Program-made: the position numbers and the translations under genes
Shown here: positions 9,701-17,849 of the stretch, piece by piece
Numbering within the stretch: position 1 is the stretch's first letter
Layout: every line of letters begins with the position of its first letter
Origin: Pedobacter sp. PF22-3
GTDB lineage: Bacteria; Bacteroidota; Bacteroidia; Sphingobacteriales; Sphingobacteriaceae
Reading direction: 5' to 3'
Assembly: GCF_026239555.1 (NCBI RefSeq)
Contig: NZ_JAPIVP010000008.1
Span: 186,001-250,000 of the forward strand
Length of the DNA: 64,000 nucleotides
Notes under the pieces: generated by a model
What the model was told of the DNA's origin: nothing
The model's database searches: none
What the model saw: the letters and a program-made list of their open reading frames with translations, nothing else

Positions 9701-10820
9701 TAGCAAAACAGGATTCAAGAGCAAATTGCTGAATGGTGCTTCCTATACATTGCCGGTTATGCCGAACCTAAGCGGTGGTAGAAAGTATCTTTTAAGCTTC
9801 TGGTATAAAAATGCTGGTGGAAGCTGGACTTATAGTGCAACATCTTATGCTACCCTTCCCTCATCAATCGGTGGTTACCAGCTGATAGACGAACTGAGGA
9901 TTCATCCCGAAACTGCAAAAATGGTGACCACCTCTTATGTTTCTTCCCGTGGACAGCTATCTGCGGAGGCAGATGCAGCAAGCCGGTCTAAAAGCTATGA
10001 ATATGATGCCATGTTAAGACTTAAAACCGTTCGTGATGATAAGAGAAACATCCTGGAACAATACAATTATAACTTTGCCCCGATAACAACCAATCCAGAG
10101 ATTTTTTATTACAATGTAGTTAAAACAGGCAGTTACCAGAAAAATAATTGCGCCACAGGAACGGGAACCATAATTCCTTATGCAGTTGGTGCTGGCAGTT
10201 ATGTATCTGCAACATCTCAATCAGATGCAGACAACCAGGCCCAGAATGAAGTTTCGGCCAACGGACAAGCCAACGCAAACCTGCTGGGCCAATGTGTGTA
10301 TTATAATGTTGCCCAACAGGGTACCTTTTATAGATCAAACTGTGTTTCGCCACAGGTAGCTGCTCCTTTTGTAGTTTCGGTAGCAGCGGGGAAGTATAGT
10401 TCGGAGACTTCTCAGGCCGATGCCGATGCCCAGGCGGCCAGTTATATTAGTAGCCAGGGGGCAGCAGTTAATGCATTGGGAAGCTGTTTTCTACCTACCA
10501 TCAGCGTAAATGTGGCCAACAACCAGAATACCACCAGTACGATCCTGGTGAAATTTACCAAAACAGGAAGCAGCACCAGTTATTCAACCACAGCTATAGC
10601 CAAGGGTACCTCGGGCAGCTTCAGTGTTCCTCCAGGTCAATATAATATTACGGTAACCACGACTGGGCCAATAGGCAGTATCAAGATATACCGTAACAAC
10701 AGTTTCCAAAACTGCAACCCTTCCTCATGGGGAACGGTTACCGTTGGAAGTTCCGGAAACGAGTCATTTAATTTTACGATGTCTAACGATACCTGTTCCA
10801 CTCCACCCCCACTAGACTAA
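6792..10820 (+). CDS. Large secreted RHS-associated protein with two DUF5977 repeats
   Basis: 1342 residues. A signal peptide (1-22, MRFLNALTIAVAILVAQKSFAQ has the cleavage at A-Q) sends it across the inner membrane. The body is beta-rich and similar in style to SpvB/RHS N-terminal regions (LQPQFPINMPSANAANLGMY, then IPLYTIADGNLKIPVELSYH). One YD-like motif (SYEYDAMLRLKTVRDDKRN, about 1066-1084) precedes two tandem DUF5977-like repeats of about 65 residues (about 1105-1170 and 1172-1236), each of the form YYNV..G.(Y/F)..(N/S)NC..., a Y.S.TSQ.DAD..A segment and a final G.C. The C-terminus is Ser/Thr/Asn-rich. It sits 64 bases upstream of the main RHS gene, and the pair recurs in Bacteroidota, so this is likely a partner or carrier of the RHS shell. 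Its exact function is unknown. Confidence 0.75.
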   Translation: MRFLNALTIAVAILVAQKSFAQLQPQFPINMPSANAANLGMYMEVPVSKYTGIPSISIPLYTIADGNLKIPVELSYHAGGVKVDNHPGWVGLGWSLRAGGCITRIVKGLEDELQSDLGGFYDNYASIADVDWYTPDKLKTKADNNSDASPDEFSFSAGGISGTFLLDHQGNWQVRCDRDVKVIFNSTDFIAPFVTTAPPNTNGISNYHRNFGKFTLVTGDGTKYIFGGTNDAIDYSLDFFSQNSTQWTATSWYLTQVISADAKHNINLVYERDQYTNVLYWSKFQNYSNIQLTNNQVCTSAAITDRTSASLSGNLIAPVYLKSIETTNEYLQFERSTTTELRYSNSIYGSTYAVYDKVRSNSAASQQQTFQTDAERQASIDTTLYKFMPYLRQNGLTAYPGILNNLQWKKLDKFTLKDKYNNQVIKQFSFNYTNDNNKRLTLLSLKESNPTATIADTLPPYRFYYEDTYPLGSYLNKYVDDWGYRTSPSSVSDDIGSPRLVDPAYCTTATLRRIVYPTGGYKLFFFESNSYSSAVNDANKSLQNKNRIGGGLRVKSIFDYDPLSKKVKGIKYFYLKNFTSPNQLVKLSSGVIKNEPEHYRIFTDTLPSGEIFTSSLKSQNSVIPMSENAEGSPIGYSEVAEVYADNSYVVSKYTNYDDGHLDENVLGTLFYQKSLTNNFSSLALERGKLKYSALFNSNGTKLKSTTITYQPLRNNRTYVRQSDSKKYQVCNYGVANASLSGPYVYEGGSYKFYTYPYVPVTAVDSLFDGLAPVVKTVNYYYDNPLNKLLTRTEVIKTDGKKTTDLTLYPQDYLSGTGFIDQMLVNYIIEQPIENVRYVTDPTTGGTRIISGKIQTYDSTNPLLKVADFQMESLTALDLANFKFSGSAAGSLPYNTGKGAFNVDQHYKNIANYTYNLTYANLIQSDLINGTSSSVIWGYNNRLPIAKVVNAAASEIYFNSFEEDPSNVSSDSKTGFKSKLLNGASYTLPVMPNLSGGRKYLLSFWYKNAGGSWTYSATSYATLPSSIGGYQLIDELRIHPETAKMVTTSYVSSRGQLSAEADAASRSKSYEYDAMLRLKTVRDDKRNILEQYNYNFAPITTNPEIFYYNVVKTGSYQKNNCATGTGTIIPYAVGAGSYVSATSQSDADNQAQNEVSANGQANANLLGQCVYYNVAQQGTFYRSNCVSPQVAAPFVVSVAAGKYSSETSQADADAQAASYISSQGAAVNALGSCFLPTISVNVANNQNTTSTILVKFTKTGSSTSYSTTAIAKGTSGSFSVPPGQYNITVTTTGPIGSIKIYRNNSFQNCNPSSWGTVTVGSSGNESFNFTMSNDTCSTPPPLD

Positions 10821-10884
10821 GCCATGACCAGCAAGATCATCACCAATCCCTCTATCTGTTAACCTCTAATACCTCAGATCAGTC

Positions 10885-13800
10885 ATGATTAACCTCCAAC
10901 CCATCAAAATCATTCCAGGCGTTTTTTTAGCGCTTTGCTTACTTTATCATACCACATCAACAGCCCAGATTTTAGTGAATGCTCCGATGGACAGCCCTGC
11001 GGAACCCGGTGAATATTACAATCCTACAAACATCACGTTAAAGCCCGGCTTTAGCTTTACCTCGGCTGAGGGCCTTAGCCTGCGCTTGTATATCAGCTGT
11101 TTTTCGTTAAACACCGTCCCTTCTTCCAATCAGAATTATATCCTCAAAAGCATACCGAGGGTAGCCATCAATGATCCGCAGTTAATGAACAACCGTACAG
11201 CCTGCGATCTGATGCAAACGGTACAATACCTTGACGGATTGGGTAGGCCGGCACAAACCATTCAGGTGAAAGGGAGCCCTTCGGGCAGGGATATTGTACA
11301 GCCCATCGTCTATGACCAGTTTGGCAGGCAGTCGATGAAATACCTTCCTTATACCGCTGCGGCTGCAAATAGTGACGGCAGCTACAAAGTGGCAGCGCTG
11401 GCAGATCAGGCTTCTTTTTATGGTAGTTCATCTGGAAACACGACTGAAGGAAACCGCATTGGCGGCGTCATACAAACCCCCGTGCCCTACGCGCAAACGG
11501 TATTTGAAACTTCACCGCTCAGCAGGGTTGTGGAGCAAGGCAGTTATGGGCTGGCCTGGCAAACCACGGCCACACCTGATAACGACCATACCCTAAGGGC
11601 CTTATTTACCAGCAATGATCAAATGAGTACCTTCAATACATCCTCCAATATCAGCAATAACCCGGGAAGCCGGAAAGCTGCCTATTACCAGGCTGTTGTG
11701 AATGCTGATGGCAGTTACACCCTGTCAAGAACAGGTAATACCGCAACTTACGCACCTGGCCTGCTTACCGTAACTATCACCAAAAATGAAAACTGGAAAC
11801 CCGGCGATGGTTGTTTTGGCACAACGGAAGAATACAAAGATAAGGAGGGGAATACCGTTTTAACCAGGACCTACAATATTAAAGGAAATACCGCTGAAAT
11901 GCTGAGCACTTATTATGTTTACGATGAGCGTAACCAACTGGCTTTTGTATTGCCTCCCGGGCTTAATGCTGACGACCCTTCTCCGCTATCAGCAGCATCG
12001 CTTAACACAATGGCCTACCAATATCGTTATGATGCACGGGGCAGACTGACCCACAAGAAAGTGCCGGGGAAAGGCTGGCAGTATATGGTGTACAATAAAC
12101 TTGACCAGTTGGTCGCGACGCAGGACTCGGTGCAACGGATGAAAAGCCCGCAACAATGGATGGTTACCAAATATGATGCCCTGGGAAGAACAGTGATAAC
12201 CGGTATTTATGAATACGGTACCACTGCAGGTAATAATTACCTGAATGATATCGGGAATGAGGCTAATGCCTCAGGTGTCTTATGGGAAAGCCCTACAGCA
12301 ACAGCTAACGGTTACAGCAATGATGCCTGGCCAACAGTAATGGCCAGTGTGCTTAAGGTGACCTATTACGATAGTTATTCTGGTATTCCGGGCTTACCTT
12401 CTGTATACGATGTCCAGAACAATAGCTTATACACCAAACAAACCAATGGTTTGGTGACGGCTACCAAAACACTGGTGCTTAATAGTTCAGATTATCTATG
12501 GACGGTACAGTATTATGATGATCAGGGCACTGTTGTCAGGACATTTGCACAACATTATCTAGGGGGTAGCTCTGCTTTGAGCACATTCAACTATGATGAT
12601 GTTACGATTGAATATAATTTTCTGAAACAGCCGACCTGGATACGTAAAAAACATTATGTTTCAAACAATGGCAGTTCGGCCAGCCTGAAACTCACCACCA
12701 GCGATGTTTATAGTTACGATCATATGGGCCGCAAATTGAGTACACAGGATACCATCACCCATGAGGCAGCTGCCGCTCAGGCACCAGTGATGATCAGTAA
12801 GATCGATTACAACGAGATCGGGCAACCCATTAAAAAAGGATTACATTCTCTAAACGGATCTTCTTTTCTCCAAAATGTAGATTACCGCTACAATGCCAGG
12901 GGATGGATCACACACATCAATAATCCGGCACTTAATAACGACAATGGGCTAACCAATGCCGAAGGCAATGATCTTTTCGGGATGGAACTGAAATACGAAA
13001 ATGCAGCCAATGCGCAGTATAATGGCAATATTGGTTCGGCAAATTTCAAAACAGCCCCTTATGCCGGTGTAGCTTATGATGCCTTGCTGTTCAATTACGC
13101 TTATGACAAGTTGAACAGGCTTACCTCTACAGTATCTTCGAGTGCCAACACCAATGATGGCCTTTATAACGAGAGCATGAGCTACGATAGGATGGGGAAC
13201 ATCCTCAGCTTAAAACGTTACGAAAAAAGCGGCTCCTCACCTGCAATTATTGATGATCTCACCTACACTTATACTGGCCAGCAGCACGACCGCATTGATG
13301 ATGCGGCAACAATGGCGGGTGGCTTTACCGATGTGGTAAAACAGGCAGGCGAATATGCTTATGATGGAAATGGCAATGAGATCAAAGACCTGAATAAGGG
13401 GCTGAACAATATTGCATTTAATCTGCTGGATCTCCCGCAAACGGTAAACAAATCTAACGGAAATACGATTTCTTATGTTTATGATGCCGACGGAAATAAG
13501 CTCAGGAAGCTTTCGACAGGCAATGGTGTCACCACCATAAATGAATACATCAATGGTTTACAATACGAGTATACAGGCAGTACACCCTCCATCAGCTTTG
13601 TACAGACAGAAGAAGGCCGGGCAAGGAAATCTGGTGCTGTATATAAATACGAATACGACATTAAGGACCACCAGGGCAATACGCGTGTAACCTTTACCTG
13701 GGATCCTGCTGATGCCACCAATCAGCTGACCCCAATCATGCTGCAGCGAAATGATTATTATGCTTTTGGTTCTGCCATTGCAAGCCGCTCGGCTGTGAAC

Positions 13801-14679
13801 AGTCCAAAAAATGAGTATCTTTATAATGGGAAAGAACTACAGGAAGAAACAGAATGGTATGATTACGGAGCAAGACATTATGACCCTGTAATCGGCAGGT
13901 GGACCGGCGTGGATGTACTAGGAGAAATTTCTTTAGAATGGTCGCCATATACTTACGGAAAAAATAACCCGGTAAGGTATATAGACCCAACTGGGATGGC
14001 CGATAAAGACTCAAAGGGTGGTGATGATGATATGGATGATGGTTTATTTGGCTCCGGTAAGGACATATTTGGGAGAGACAAATATGACAACAAATCTGGA
14101 CAGTATATACCATCGTTTGAAAGAGGTGATATTGACTGGTCAAGTCTCTCGACAGCTTATGCTACACAGTACAGGCCACAGAGTAAGGAAGTAGATAAAA
14201 ATGGCCCAAAGGGGGATCCGTTAGGATTGAAAGATTTCGTAGCAATCGCATCGGGTGAAGCAGCCGGAAACCGTCTTTCTGCTAGAGCAATAGGAAGTGT
14301 TTTACTGAATAGGCTGGATGCAGCAAAGTCAAATTTAAATGATCCTAATTGGATGGCAGCATCTATTCATAGTAAAGGTTTAGGAGGTACTGTTAAAGGT
14401 AACTACCAAATTCTTAGACATCCTAACCAATATGAATACAAAATGGTTATGAGTATGACTATGGATCAAATTAGGGCAAGTAAATTGCCCTATATAGTTG
14501 GCGCGTTAGAGGCTTACGACAATCGTGCGACAATGGATTATTCAAAAGGGGCTATTAGTTGGAGTGCAAGCCCTCCACCTGGCGTGCGTGGTACAGATTC
14601 CAATTTTCAACGAGTCTATCAAGGCATTTTTTATATAACTACGATAGCCGGTAATTCAACATTCTTTGGATTTAGATAA
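10885..14679 (+). CDS. RHS/YD-repeat polymorphic toxin, DUF6443 N-terminus, cell-wall-hydrolase-like tip
   Basis: 1264 residues with a signal peptide (about 1-28, ending STAQ). A DUF6443-type segment (about 85-200, with YLDGLGRPAQTIQVKGSPSG) is followed by many YD repeats and the RHS-associated core (about 974-1040, YLYNGKELQEETEWYDYGAR, then YDPVIGRW and the boundary NPVRYIDPTGMA). After the core comes an adaptor (to about 1096) that is duplicated in the orphan cassette at 16.3 kb, then a unique tip of about 168 residues. The tip has FVAIASGEAAGN..ARAIGSVLLNR, which resembles the catalytic glutamate region of SleB/hydrolase_2 peptidoglycan hydrolases (E near 1118). That activity is inference. 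The cognate immunity protein is probably the exported product 12 bases downstream. Confidence 0.82.
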   Translation: MINLQPIKIIPGVFLALCLLYHTTSTAQILVNAPMDSPAEPGEYYNPTNITLKPGFSFTSAEGLSLRLYISCFSLNTVPSSNQNYILKSIPRVAINDPQLMNNRTACDLMQTVQYLDGLGRPAQTIQVKGSPSGRDIVQPIVYDQFGRQSMKYLPYTAAAANSDGSYKVAALADQASFYGSSSGNTTEGNRIGGVIQTPVPYAQTVFETSPLSRVVEQGSYGLAWQTTATPDNDHTLRALFTSNDQMSTFNTSSNISNNPGSRKAAYYQAVVNADGSYTLSRTGNTATYAPGLLTVTITKNENWKPGDGCFGTTEEYKDKEGNTVLTRTYNIKGNTAEMLSTYYVYDERNQLAFVLPPGLNADDPSPLSAASLNTMAYQYRYDARGRLTHKKVPGKGWQYMVYNKLDQLVATQDSVQRMKSPQQWMVTKYDALGRTVITGIYEYGTTAGNNYLNDIGNEANASGVLWESPTATANGYSNDAWPTVMASVLKVTYYDSYSGIPGLPSVYDVQNNSLYTKQTNGLVTATKTLVLNSSDYLWTVQYYDDQGTVVRTFAQHYLGGSSALSTFNYDDVTIEYNFLKQPTWIRKKHYVSNNGSSASLKLTTSDVYSYDHMGRKLSTQDTITHEAAAAQAPVMISKIDYNEIGQPIKKGLHSLNGSSFLQNVDYRYNARGWITHINNPALNNDNGLTNAEGNDLFGMELKYENAANAQYNGNIGSANFKTAPYAGVAYDALLFNYAYDKLNRLTSTVSSSANTNDGLYNESMSYDRMGNILSLKRYEKSGSSPAIIDDLTYTYTGQQHDRIDDAATMAGGFTDVVKQAGEYAYDGNGNEIKDLNKGLNNIAFNLLDLPQTVNKSNGNTISYVYDADGNKLRKLSTGNGVTTINEYINGLQYEYTGSTPSISFVQTEEGRARKSGAVYKYEYDIKDHQGNTRVTFTWDPADATNQLTPIMLQRNDYYAFGSAIASRSAVNSPKNEYLYNGKELQEETEWYDYGARHYDPVIGRWTGVDVLGEISLEWSPYTYGKNNPVRYIDPTGMADKDSKGGDDDMDDGLFGSGKDIFGRDKYDNKSGQYIPSFERGDIDWSSLSTAYATQYRPQSKEVDKNGPKGDPLGLKDFVAIASGEAAGNRLSARAIGSVLLNRLDAAKSNLNDPNWMAASIHSKGLGGTVKGNYQILRHPNQYEYKMVMSMTMDQIRASKLPYIVGALEAYDNRATMDYSKGAISWSASPPPGVRGTDSNFQRVYQGIFYITTIAGNSTFFGFR

Positions 14680-14691
14680 CATACAACACAT

Positions 14692-15441
14692 ATGAAAATA
14701 ATAACAATAAAAGTGATGATATTCATTTTCTTAACGACTATTTGTTTATTTAGCATAGTAAATGCACAGACCTTTCAACTGCAGTCCTTTGATGGAACTA
14801 AAGTTAAGGTTCGACTGGCTTATAATCCAGCGTTGGGAACATTGGCCATCGCTTGTGCTAAAGACACAATCTATTTAGTGGATTATATGGATTTAGATGA
14901 TGTTAAAATACTTAATGATAGATTTTTGCAAGTTTCCTATGCTAAAAGAGCAGGATCGAATGAAGGATTAGCCAATACTTTATTATTATCCGTAGATCAT
15001 AATAAACTAATTCAGGGAATACATATCAAATCTTTTTCCGAATACGATATGCGAAATTTTGATCATATACAGGGCAGTTTAAGCGAATATCAACTATTCA
15101 TCGTAAAAACTCAATTAGTTGGACATGATAAGACCACTTACAAGTTAAATCTCAACATTCACGATGAAAGCAACTCTGAACGGACCCCTAAAACCAATCA
15201 TAATTACAACACGCAACTTATCTTAAACTTTGACCCTAAAAAAAACATTTTTTATAGTACACATCAAACCATAGCCAAAACCTTTATGATTTATAATCCT
15301 AAAAATCAGCGAACAACTAAACAGTATTTGAATGGAAAAGTGCCTGTGATTACGATAGGCAAAAGTAGCTATTATTATATCAATGGCGAATGGTACGAAA
15401 AGGGGGACAACAATTACTTGTTAAAATCTGCATATAAATAG
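14692..15441 (+). CDS. Exported protein, candidate immunity protein for the RHS tip
   Basis: 249 residues. A signal peptide (about 1-25, hydrophobic core VMIFIFLTTICLFSIVNA then Q) puts the mature protein in the periplasm. The rest is beta-rich without recognised domains; the last 30 residues contain IGKSSYYYINGEWYEK. It starts 12 bases after the RHS toxin stop codon, the usual place for a cognate immunity gene. A periplasmic location is what would be needed to neutralise a tip that attacks peptidoglycan. The family is not recognised; the role comes from position, size and export signal only. Confidence 0.55.
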   Translation: MKIITIKVMIFIFLTTICLFSIVNAQTFQLQSFDGTKVKVRLAYNPALGTLAIACAKDTIYLVDYMDLDDVKILNDRFLQVSYAKRAGSNEGLANTLLLSVDHNKLIQGIHIKSFSEYDMRNFDHIQGSLSEYQLFIVKTQLVGHDKTTYKLNLNIHDESNSERTPKTNHNYNTQLILNFDPKKNIFYSTHQTIAKTFMIYNPKNQRTTKQYLNGKVPVITIGKSSYYYINGEWYEKGDNNYLLKSAYK

Positions 15442-15600
15442 ATTAACTAACAACCTGAGGCGGTGTTTAGTTATCCAGCAATGACAAAGGAAAACCATCG
15501 TTATCAATTTAGCAAACCTTTGTTCATAAACAATATTACTTTTTATTGGCCAAGATTATACCTATTAGGTCTAGAACACAATTCCATCCTATAAATGGTT

Positions 15601-15633
15601 TTTGTAGTACCTAAATTCTTAAATTTAGCTTTG
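15601..15633 (+). promoter_or_regulatory. Promoter for the 15678 gene
   Basis: TTTG at 15601-15604 and TAGCTTTG at 15626-15633 are separated by 21 bases, a good match to the Bacteroidota -33/-7 arrangement. The predicted transcript would start about 40 bases before the ATG at 15678, so this gene has its own promoter and need not depend on the RHS operon. Confidence 0.6.
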
Positions 15634-15677
15634 TTTTTGGTAAATACTTCTTGTTCAAGAAAAATAAAAATATTCCC

Positions 15678-16247
15678 ATGTCAAAAAAAGGAGTTTCAAA
15701 GCTGGATTTAGTAACAACAAATATCCGGTCCGAGAACCTAAAGGGTAAACCAAATTTAATTTTTAGTGATAGGTTTTGTACATTAATTGGAATGGATCTT
15801 TTGCCCCATTCATTGTTCGCGAATATCGGTTTCAGTTTCAAAGATTATCCATCGTCAATTCGCCTACAAATTTCTGAGTCTAAAGCAGTTTTGCTCCGGC
15901 CATATCATGCTTTTGACGATGAACAAAATTTAGGGGATATTATTCTGCAGGATTGGCTGAAGGTTTTAAAAAAAATTAAGATTCTTACCATCGAAGGTGG
16001 ATTGATCGACAAAAAGAATATCCTTTTAAACCTGCCAATCAATACATTAGTTTTTGATCATTTACCAAAAGAAAATGGGCATGTTGTTCTGAAGACAGTT
16101 TTATCTATGAAGTTAAAATATTTAGTTTATAAAGAAATGGACGTTTCAGATATTACCTATTTGCGAAAACAGCTTCCGAAGACAGCTATTCTGCAAAAGG
16201 AAGAATATGAGCAAATGGTCAATCAAGGTTTAATTCCTTTTGAATGA
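15678..16247 (+). CDS. Hypothetical cytoplasmic protein within the RHS region
   Basis: 189 residues from the ATG at 15678 (MSKKGVSKLDLV). A longer frame begins at 15651, but its extra MFKKNKNIP lies close behind the promoter and has no better ribosome site. There is no signal peptide or membrane helix. The middle part (LTIEGGLIDKKNILLNLPIN, then TLVFDHLPK) has a leucine-rich-repeat-like rhythm, but no family was recognised. It lies between the main toxin/immunity pair and the orphan tip and is AT-rich like its surroundings. It may be an immunity gene left from an earlier tip or an unrelated passenger. Confidence 0.6.
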   Translation: MSKKGVSKLDLVTTNIRSENLKGKPNLIFSDRFCTLIGMDLLPHSLFANIGFSFKDYPSSIRLQISESKAVLLRPYHAFDDEQNLGDIILQDWLKVLKKIKILTIEGGLIDKKNILLNLPINTLVFDHLPKENGHVVLKTVLSMKLKYLVYKEMDVSDITYLRKQLPKTAILQKEEYEQMVNQGLIPFE

Positions 16248-16310
16248 GCTTTGCCTATAAAAACTGATTTCTTTTATACTTAAGTTGTACTTTTCATTGC
16301 TCTAGAAACC

Positions 16311-17073
16311 TCATATACTTACGGAAAAAACAACCCGGTAAGGTATATAGACCCAAGTGGTATGGCCGACAAGGACTCAAAAGGTGGTAATAAACCTGAT
16401 GATGACATGGATGAGGGGATGTTTGGCTCCGGTCAGGACATGTTTGGGCGCGACAAATATGACAATAAGTCGGGTTTGTATATACCATCTTTTGAAAGGG
16501 GGGATATTGACTGGTCAAATTTAACCCGAGCCTATGCTTCACAATTTCGTCCACAAATGATGGAGGGGGGGTAAAAATGCCAATCAGGGGGGTGGCATAT
16601 TAACACATGAGCAGGAATTTAAAAAGTATGGACAGATAACTAGTTTTATAAGTAGCGGCCTCTCAGGGTCATACTATGCCGGCGCTACCTATGAATACGG
16701 GACCGTTGAGACAGATAAAGGATGGCTACAAGATTATCAAACCATTCATAGCGTCGCTGGACTTGGGATTTCTGTTGGTTCTACGGGAGGACTCATAATA
16801 GCTAGGGGTAATCATAAGCCTACATTCTCAGATTGGCGAGGGTTAGTAACAGGAGGATCAGCTAGCTATATGTTCTTCGGAGCAACAGCTGGTCGAAGCG
16901 ATACTTATTACGTAGTGGGAAGTAGTTTTGGGATCGGCTATGGAGTTAAAGGGAATTGGAATGGCACATTTTCATATGCGTATACATTTTTAGTTGGTGA
17001 CCCTTATCGGCGACCAGAGGTTGATTTTACACGCTCTTATATAAACACACATACATATAATGGAGGGCAATAA
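16311..17073 (+). pseudogene. Orphan RHS C-terminal tip cassette, split by a G7-tract frameshift
   Basis: No start codon or promoter is needed to explain it: the frame simply begins inside the RHS core at SYTYGKNNPVRYIDPSGMAD, matching the main RHS gene at about 13948-14170 almost codon for codon through the adaptor (FGSGQDMFGRDKYDNKSG, then SFERGDIDWS). In the frame of the adaptor it stops at 16572 after a run of seven Gs (16565-16571). Removing one G restores a single frame that continues to the stop at 17071-17073 with a different tip of about 165 residues, Gly/Ser/Tyr-rich (ISSGLSGSYYAGATYEYGTV, then GIGYGVKGNWNG). It is a displaced or alternative toxin tip, usable only after recombination into the upstream gene. 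Confidence 0.75.
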
Positions 17074-17074
17074 C

Positions 17075-17512
17075 ATGAATATTAATAAATTAATTTTAAA
17101 ATACGAGATTTCGAGACATACTAGTTTGAACTTAGATATTGTTCATAAAAAAACAATATCGGAACTGATAGAGGACAAGTATAGGATAACAGAACAAACT
17201 GATGCATGTATTAGATTTGATAACTCGGGGCCGCCCACATTTGAAATGCGCGGTGCGTCGGCGTCGAAACTACAATCTGGTTCTTTGGAGTTAACGGAGT
17301 CAAGTAGAAATAACGTAAAACTGACATACTTTGTTTCTTATAAATATATTCTCTTAGCACTTGCTGTGATATTGATACTCGCTTGTTTGTACAGCTTAAT
17401 TTTACTTGTTCTTGGAGCATTTTTAATAATTACGTTTGGTATTGAGCTTTTTAGTCAAAATAGCAACGCAAAAGATCTCATTGCAAGAATATTAGAGTCA
17501 GAAAATAGCTAG
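17075..17512 (+). CDS. Membrane protein, candidate immunity for the orphan RHS tip
   Basis: 145 residues from the ATG at 17075, which follows GGAGGG at the very end of the orphan tip; a start 15 bases upstream (17060) is possible but sits inside the tip. The first 80 residues are soluble and polar. Residues about 85-125 form two closely spaced transmembrane helices (YKYILLALAVILILACLYSL, then ILLVLGAFLIITFGI). It begins 1 base after the orphan tip ends, the usual position of a cognate immunity gene, and a membrane location would suit protection against a membrane-active or periplasmic toxin. The family is not recognised. Confidence 0.55.
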   Translation: MNINKLILKYEISRHTSLNLDIVHKKTISELIEDKYRITEQTDACIRFDNSGPPTFEMRGASASKLQSGSLELTESSRNNVKLTYFVSYKYILLALAVILILACLYSLILLVLGAFLIITFGIELFSQNSNAKDLIARILESENS

Positions 17513-17601
17513 ATTTTTTTCAATTTTATAAGTGTTTATCCTTTAGAAAAGGGAATGCATTTTCGTATATCAATAAGCTTTTAAGAAATTAGTAAACATG
17601 A

Positions 17602-17772
17602 GGAATTAATTATAAAATAGAACGAGCATCAAAACTGGAAGGGAAGGCTTTTAAAAAAAAAGATACTTTTATGGTTAAATAAAGTTGATTATAATTAATT
17701 GCGCAAAATAACGAAAGCACTTCCTTTGATCTTAGAGGCTGGGGATCAAATGGTAAACAATTTGACAAGTAA
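17602..17772 (+). other. Possible eroded C-terminal gene fragments in the spacer after the RHS region
   Basis: The spacer 17513-17849 holds two short stop-bounded stretches without start codons that read like protein ends: 17602-17682 (ending SKLEGKAFKKKDTFMVK) and 17695-17772 (ending TSFDLRGWGSNGKQFDK). They could be remnants of lost toxin or immunity genes, which are common at such loci, or chance. Evidence is weak. Confidence 0.25.
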
Positions 17773-17791
17773 ATGGAGGAACGTTTTACCA

Positions 17792-17826
17792 AAAAAGCGC
17801 TTGACAACATTTGTTAAGCGCTTTTT
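17792..17826. terminator. Bidirectional intrinsic terminator between convergent genes
   Basis: Two 16-base arms (17792-17807 and 17811-17826) pair completely with one G-U pair around a 3-base loop; each arm is AAAAAGCGCTT-like at its outer end, so T-runs follow the hairpin on both strands. It lies between the plus-strand RHS region and the minus-strand YtxH cluster and marks the right border of the accessory locus. Confidence 0.9.
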
Positions 17827-17849
17827 AATATTCAATTCTACGTTGCGAA

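Noticed and set aside
6792..10820. A SusC/TonB receptor or T9SS-sorted adhesin.
   Set aside because: No plug domain and no C-terminal T9SS sorting domain are visible; DUF5977 repeats and the RHS neighbour fit better.
13736..14143. Minus-strand frame of 135 codons inside the RHS gene.
   Set aside because: It is the reverse of the RHS core and adaptor, which are strongly supported on the plus strand.
16870..17073. A separate 67-codon gene.
   Set aside because: The frame is open back to 16561 and continues the RHS adaptor if one G is removed from the G7 tract, so it is the end of the orphan tip.
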